64,000 nucleotides of DNA from Rhodobiaceae bacterium (lineage in GTDB: Bacteria; Pseudomonadota; Alphaproteobacteria; Rhizobiales; Tepidamorphaceae), in NCBI GenBank assembly GCA_020637895.1, contig JACKJP010000003.1, forward strand, positions 372,001 through 436,000, read 5' to 3'. The position numbers and the translations under genes are program-made. Under the pieces are notes generated by a model. It was not told the DNA's origin. It searched no databases and worked only from the letters and a program-made list of their open reading frames with translations. Below, in pieces: positions 60,232 to 64,000 of the stretch. Each line of letters starts with the position of its first letter. The first letter of the stretch is position 1.

Positions 60232-61116
60232 TCACGCCACAACACCGAACTTGCGGACGACGCGGCCGACAATTCTGGTTTCCTCAAGTGTCTGGCTGCG
60301 GGGCGGGTGGCGCGGATTGTCCGAAATGACGCGGATGCGGATATCTGCGGGGTCGGCGGACAGACCTGCGGGCGCGATGATCTGCGGCGTTACGCCGAGG
60401 CCGTCATCGCCATAGGTTGCAGGCGGATCCTCCGAAAAGCCTGCCGCGTCTTCATCGCCCGCGCCGGGGCGAACCGCGCCTTCCACTTCCAGCCGCTTCA
60501 CGACGATGCCGCCGAACATGTCGGCAAGCGCGTAAAGCCCGTCGGGCGAGGGCCAGCGGTGGCGCGTATCGACGAAGACATGATCGCCCTCATTGAGGGT
60601 CGGTTGCATGGAGTCGCCCTGAACCTGAAAGATCGCGATGTCGCCGGATTGCAGGCCGAGCGCGGAAAGCAGCGAGGGGGGCAGGCGCCAGAAATCGCGG
60701 ATATGTTCCGCGGCGAAGGTCATGCCGCGTTTGCCCGGAACCCCTTCCGAAACGAGTGTCAGGCCACCGCCGCCCATGCCGGCGGTCACGTCTATCTGCG
60801 GCGATGCGCCAGCCGGAAGACCACGAAGGCCCGTCTCGGAACCCATTGTCGGGGCAGGGGCGTCGCCATGATCCTCCCCGCGCAGGGGCTTTACGCCGCG
60901 TCCGCTCGCCAGCCACTCGAACGATGCGCCATAGGCATTGGCGATGGCGAGCAGGCTTTCGCGCTTGGCGCCCTTGCCGAGTTCCCAGTTGCCGACGGCG
61001 CCGCGTGAAACGCCGACGCCCTGGGCAAAAGTCTCCTGCGAAAGCTCAAGCACATCTTCTCGCAGATAGCGGATACGTTCACCCAGGGCCGCGTTCAGCC
61101 TATCCCGCCTGTCCAT
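60232..61116 (-). CDS. XRE/S24 (LexA-like) repressor
   Basis: The 294-residue protein has an XRE helix-turn-helix at about residues 10-65 (LELSQETFAQGVGVSRGAVG, then NWELGKG) and a C-terminal S24 peptidase/repressor domain. The serine is in QGDSMQPTLNEGD and the lysine in VVKRLEVEG, the Ser-Lys dyad of LexA-like proteins. The linker is long and Gly/Pro-rich. The start ATG has GGGAGAG upstream. It is divergent from a small operon with a DnaA-like gene and probably represses it. Confidence 0.88.
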   Translation of the reverse strand: MDRRDRLNAALGERIRYLREDVLELSQETFAQGVGVSRGAVGNWELGKGAKRESLLAIANAYGASFEWLASGRGVKPLRGEDHGDAPAPTMGSETGLRGLPAGASPQIDVTAGMGGGGLTLVSEGVPGKRGMTFAAEHIRDFWRLPPSLLSALGLQSGDIAIFQVQGDSMQPTLNEGDHVFVDTRHRWPSPDGLYALADMFGGIVVKRLEVEGAVRPGAGDEDAAGFSEDPPATYGDDGLGVTPQIIAPAGLSADPADIRIRVISDNPRHPPRSQTLEETRIVGRVVRKFGVVA

Positions 61117-61331
61117 CGTATTGCTCTCCCGGTCGCCCGCCGCAGCGGCGCGTTTCAGCCACCTGGCGTTGCAAGAAAGCAATCCTTACACGGAAAGATA
61201 CACTTGCGTCAATAAGACAGAAATGCTTTCATGTGGCCATGGCGACAGGATCAGCAGAGTCGCGGCGGGGCCGGAAAAGAGGCCGCGCCGTTGGCGCTCC
61301 CGTCGCCGGCGGTCTGTCTGAAGGAGCGGAT
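61117..61331. promoter_or_regulatory. Divergent repressor/operon region
   Basis: This 215-base region separates the repressor from the facing operon. GAAAGCA (61175-61181) and TGCTTTC (61224-61230) form a widely spaced inverted repeat around an AT-rich stretch, a likely repressor-binding and promoter zone. The gene at 61332 has AAGGAG at 61321-61326. Confidence 0.4.
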
Positions 61332-61625
61332 ATGGATTTACGCGTGCACATATCAAATTCCGGGAGGTCGCATATCCGGCCACCCCAAATAATCTACAAG
61401 AGAACAAAACAGGAACATGCTATAGCGATCAGGCAGTCGGGGCCGCGCCTGCTGATCCACGGCACGGGAGCGGCAGTGCTGGCACTGGCGTTTGAGGCTC
61501 GCGGCTGCATTGCCTTCACCAACGGGCCGGAGCGCCGCGCGGACGGATCGCGACATATCGACGGCCCGCTGATGCCGCTTCTGCGGCGGGGATTGGGGGC
61601 TGGCACTGATCGGCCTTGGCGGTGA
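61332..61625 (+). CDS. Hypothetical protein, possibly the N-terminal half of a frameshifted gene
   Basis: The 97-residue protein starts at an ATG 5 bases after AAGGAG. It contains LLIHGTGAAVLALAFEARGC and ends in GLGAGTDRPWR. I do not recognise the family. Removing one G from the GGGGG run at 61595-61599 would fuse it to the frame that ends at 61902, giving 189 residues, so its own ending may be the result of a frameshift. Confidence 0.5.
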   Translation: MDLRVHISNSGRSHIRPPQIIYKRTKQEHAIAIRQSGPRLLIHGTGAAVLALAFEARGCIAFTNGPERRADGSRHIDGPLMPLLRRGLGAGTDRPWR

Positions 61626-61659
61626 CTGGCCAAGGCCGCGCCGCCTGCTCGCAGCCCCC

Positions 61660-61902
61660 GTGCCGCAGATGGCGCTATTCGGTTCACCGGCGGGTGCCAT
61701 TCCGGGCTTTCGGCCGCCCGATCAGACCCTGCGCGCCGGACATGCGGCGGGGCCGGCGATGCTTCGCCTGTGGCTGAAGGACCTGCCGCGCATCTCAAGC
61801 GATGCGGTCGCGGGCGGGTTCGACGCGCTGGCGGGACAACTTGCCGATGCCTGGGGCGCCGGACCGGACTTTTCCATTTCGCATTCGAGGAGGCCCCAAT
61901 GA
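61660..61902 (+). CDS. Hypothetical protein, possibly the C-terminal half of a frameshifted gene
   Basis: The 80-residue frame has coding-like third-position GC. It ends in the ATGA overlap with the DnaA-like gene, which argues that its 3' end is real. It has no ribosome site before the GTG at 61660, and the same frame is open back to 61573, so it probably needs the upstream part of another frame. It contains GFRPPDQTLRAGHAAGPAML. Confidence 0.5.
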   Translation: MPQMALFGSPAGAIPGFRPPDQTLRAGHAAGPAMLRLWLKDLPRISSDAVAGGFDALAGQLADAWGAGPDFSISHSRRPQ

Positions 61903-62471
61903 GCATCTATGACATCGTCACCACCGAATTCGGCCACCGCCGGAACATGAATGTCGACCGGTTCACCAGGCGGGCGGCAGCGCATCTGGCCAGACAGGGG
62001 CGCGGTTTCGTCGACGACCCCGACAACCCGGACCCCGCCGCGCTAACACGCTGGAAGGCAGCGATCGCCGCGCGCGAAATGGCCGCGCGAAAGGTGCGGG
62101 CGCGCCAGCAATACATGACTGCGCTTTTTGCCGAGGCCCATGAGGTTCTTGACCACGCCATGAGCGGCCAGACGCCGCCGCCCCGCCCGCGCGACGAGCG
62201 CGAGGCGGAAACCGCGCGGGTGCTCGCGCAGATCCGCGATGAAATCTGCGCCGCGCACGGGATCGAGACAGGCGATCTGACCGGACACAGAAGGGCGCGC
62301 GGCCTGACCGTGGCACGGCAGGAATGCATGTGGCGGATGCGCGAGGAAACCGATGCCAGCCTGCCGCAGATCGGCCGCGCGCTCGGCGGGCGGGATCATA
62401 CAACGGTGCTCTACGGGCTGAAATGCCATGCCGAACGCATGGCGGCCGGAAAGCAGGGAGCCGGTGCATGA
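61899..62471 (+). CDS. DnaA domain-IV-like helix-turn-helix protein
   Basis: The 190-residue protein has a helical N-terminal half and a C-terminal DnaA-domain-IV-like region (about residues 120-180): GHRRARGLTVARQECMWRM, then IGRALGGRDHTTVLYGLKCH. DHTTVLYG corresponds to the DnaA signature for DnaA-box binding. There is no AAA+ ATPase domain. It would bind a DnaA-box-like DNA site but not initiate replication itself. The ATG overlaps the preceding stop and has GAGGAGG nearby. The operon faces an S24 repressor. Confidence 0.82.
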   Translation: MSIYDIVTTEFGHRRNMNVDRFTRRAAAHLARQGRGFVDDPDNPDPAALTRWKAAIAAREMAARKVRARQQYMTALFAEAHEVLDHAMSGQTPPPRPRDEREAETARVLAQIRDEICAAHGIETGDLTGHRRARGLTVARQECMWRMREETDASLPQIGRALGGRDHTTVLYGLKCHAERMAAGKQGAGA

Positions 62472-62923
62472 AGATTACCGCGCGCACGAAACATGACGAC
62501 CAGACCCTGCGGGCCCGTTACGCCAAATGCGTAAGGCTGGTTGAGAGGGCCATCCTGACCGGTGCGGCGCTGCCGGACCGGGAAATGGGTTTCCTGAAGC
62601 ACCGCAAGTCGTTCTGGCCGGAATTCCGGCAGCTTGCGAGCGACGCCTATGGCTACCAGAGCGCCAAACGCGGCCGGTTTCGCCCGACGCCGCGCGACAT
62701 TTCCAATTTCCTGCCGGTCTATGACTGGCTGTGCTGGCTGCGCACGCAAGGCGACGGCGAGCGGGATCTGAAGATCATCACGGCCTATGCGTGCGGGGCT
62801 TCCTTCGGCAAGCTCGCGGCGCGGTTCGGCCGCTCCGACGAGCGGGTGCGGCAATGGCACAGGGCCGCGCTGATGGCGATTTCGGCGCGGTTCTGGAAGG
62901 AAATCGACCAGATGGAGGTGTGA
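62468..62923 (+). CDS. DUF6362-like helix-turn-helix protein
   Basis: The 151-residue basic protein contains the segments RRKSFWPEFRQLASDAYGYQ-type, RFRPTPRDISNFLPVYDWL and a C-terminal helix-turn-helix-like part (FGKLAARFGRSDERVRQWHR), which fits what I remember of DUF6362 proteins. Such genes sit in small regulatory or phage-derived modules. The ATG overlaps the DnaA-like stop (ATGA). The exact family name is tentative. Confidence 0.6.
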   Translation: MKITARTKHDDQTLRARYAKCVRLVERAILTGAALPDREMGFLKHRKSFWPEFRQLASDAYGYQSAKRGRFRPTPRDISNFLPVYDWLCWLRTQGDGERDLKIITAYACGASFGKLAARFGRSDERVRQWHRAALMAISARFWKEIDQMEV

Positions 62924-62959
62924 AACGGCCGCGTGAGCAGGGGGCGATGGCGGCGGAAT

Positions 62960-62989
62960 GGATTGCCCGGTCAAGCCGGGCAATGACGG
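62960..62989. repeat. Dispersed palindromic repeat, copy 2
   Basis: This is the second 30-base copy of the palindromic element also present at 59644-59673, with one base difference in the loop (A for G). The 9-bp inverted repeat ATTGCCCGG/CCGGGCAAT is perfect. It lies in the gap between the DUF6362-like gene and the convergent hypothetical gene. Confidence 0.7.
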
Positions 62990-63015
62990 GGCAAGCGGTG
63001 GCGTCGGTCGGACGG

Positions 63016-63936
63016 TTACTTTCGATTCCCGCCGTGAAAGGGCTGGATTTCAGGTTTAAACGGACGCCATGCCGCATGACCTTCGCGCTCCGGCCAGGCG
63101 GTGAAGTGACCTTTCACGTCCACGCCTTCGCATTCCAGATAGGGACAAAGCTGGCGGCGGATGAGGCGGATGCGCTGATTGATGAAGGTTAGTCCGCCGT
63201 GGCTGCGCGGCTGGAGAAAACTGGCTCTTGCGCTGATGTTCCGCGACATGAAAAAATAGTAGGTGCAATAATTATACGGGTGTTTGAGATTGGATGTCCC
63301 GCAATTGACGTATTTGAACTCATCGGTCGGGTCGCGCCCTTGATAGGTGACTTGTGTGGATTTTTCTCCTCGCGCGTATGCATAGGTGTTCATAACCGCA
63401 TCGAACTGCCGATAGAGAGTGCCGCGGTTCCATGTACGCTCGATGTTCTGCTTGATCTGGTCTGTCAGTTCAAAGCGCGAAAGTTGCAGCGAGAATTGGT
63501 CGGCGCGGATTGAATTCTCCCAGTCGCCAGGCTTGTACCCGTCTAATGGCACCTCATGGTATCTCGCGCGGGTTTCAGGATAGCCCGAGAAGCGTGCCTT
63601 GATGCGTAGGCTATGCGTCTCAATCGTGTCCGGCAGCCGCCAATAGGTGTCGGTGTAGTAGTCTTCGGCATACTCGACATAGGCTCTGGGAATTGCGAAA
63701 GTTTTCTCCGGCAATTCTCTCCGCTTGCCGACGAAATTGACGCGGACAGGGCGCATATCGTCTGACTTGAAACGGTAAGGGCGAAGCTGTAGCCCGACGG
63801 GGATGAAAAGTTTCGGCAACGACATCACCGTACCCTTGAGCACCGGCGGTATGTGGGCGCCTGCCAGTAGCACCCATCCGATAACAAGTGCCACCGTGCC
63901 CAAACCAGCGATGCCTGCCTTGTAAGTGCCGTACAT
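63016..63936 (-). CDS. Membrane-anchored hypothetical protein, start near window edge
   Basis: The 306-residue protein has one N-terminal membrane helix (about residues 8-27) followed by a large soluble domain with many Tyr, Arg and Asp residues (EYAEDYYTDTYWRLPDTIET and DQIKQNIERTWNRGTLYRQF). I do not recognise the family. The frame remains open upstream of the chosen ATG to the window edge, so the real start may lie outside. The base composition is less GC-rich than its neighbours, which might mean transfer. Confidence 0.6.
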   Translation of the reverse strand: MYGTYKAGIAGLGTVALVIGWVLLAGAHIPPVLKGTVMSLPKLFIPVGLQLRPYRFKSDDMRPVRVNFVGKRRELPEKTFAIPRAYVEYAEDYYTDTYWRLPDTIETHSLRIKARFSGYPETRARYHEVPLDGYKPGDWENSIRADQFSLQLSRFELTDQIKQNIERTWNRGTLYRQFDAVMNTYAYARGEKSTQVTYQGRDPTDEFKYVNCGTSNLKHPYNYCTYYFFMSRNISARASFLQPRSHGGLTFINQRIRLIRRQLCPYLECEGVDVKGHFTAWPEREGHAAWRPFKPEIQPFHGGNRK

Positions 63937-64000
63937 GACGCCGCTGTCATCGCGAACGCGCCGCGCCTCGGCGCTGAGCAGACCCAGCGGGCCAACTATG

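Noticed and set aside
60232..63936. Prophage or integrative element
   Set aside because: A repressor and small regulatory genes are present, but there is no integrase, structural gene or attachment repeat. Claiming a prophage is not supported.

Overview
The window looks like chromosomal DNA from an alphaproteobacterium, most likely Hyphomicrobiales (Rhizobiales). The GC content is high (I estimate about 60%). Supporting signs are a DUF1236 secreted protein behind a textbook EcfG-type promoter (GGAAC-N16-CGTT), tripartite TRAP transport genes, the carboxynorspermidine polyamine route, and a DnaA-domain-IV/DUF6362 gene pair. I see no rRNA, CRISPR array, transposase or integrase. One tRNA gene, tRNA-Thr(TGT), is present.

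Layout. 0-9.3 kb: a cell-surface glycan cluster with a GtrA-like flippase, two GT2 polyprenyl-phosphate glycosyltransferases and four large polytopic membrane proteins, the first cut by the window edge. 9.5-20.5 kb: the first catabolic block, with an NTF2-like protein, a phosphotransferase/DUF7064-like/unknown trio, a complete TRAP transporter (dctPQM) with an internal attenuator-like hairpin, an SDR, a VOC protein, a molybdopterin oxidoreductase and a TetR regulator. 20.7-23.9 kb: housekeeping and stress genes (ExoD, tRNA-Thr, DUF1236, PilZ, a thermonuclease and two small proteins). 23.9-37.1 kb: the second catabolic block, with three AMP-forming acyl-CoA synthetases, a cupin, an MFS carrier, an EthD-like protein, an SDR, a PTP-type phosphatase, two DUF1801 proteins, an ECF sigma/anti-sigma/COG4315 operon and an orphan TRAP binding protein. 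37.3-48.4 kb: mostly cell-maintenance genes (trxC, FUSC, YegP-like, a luciferase-like monooxygenase, an LprI-MliC protein, an L,D-transpeptidase flanked by two paralogous lipoproteins, norspermidine-type polyamine biosynthesis and a K+/H+ antiporter). 48.4-53.1 kb: a MocR-MOSC-rubredoxin fusion, divergent from an orphan urea/amide-type ABC binding protein and a [2Fe-2S] ferredoxin. 53.1-60.1 kb: the third catabolic block (two SDRs, an acyl-CoA synthetase, a second molybdopterin oxidoreductase, a crotonase and a hotdog thioesterase). 60.2-64 kb: an XRE/S24 repressor facing a small operon of unknown, DnaA-like and DUF6362-like proteins, then an unknown membrane-anchored protein at the edge.

How the genes fit together. 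The three catabolic blocks share one logic: uptake of an organic acid (TRAP, MFS or ABC binding protein), CoA activation by an AMP-forming ligase, then oxidation or hydration by SDRs, a crotonase and molybdenum enzymes. The substrate cannot be read from sequence. Two divergent promoter regions in block two share an 11-base word, which suggests one regulator.

The most unusual locus is the 879-codon frame that joins a MocR regulator, a MOSC domain and a rubredoxin. It faces a 394-base intergenic region carrying four CTGGAC hexamers. Other points worth checking are the two molybdopterin enzymes with different predicted Mo ligands, an SDR lacking its catalytic tyrosine, a crotonase lacking its second glutamate, and a probable G-run frameshift near 61.6 kb.
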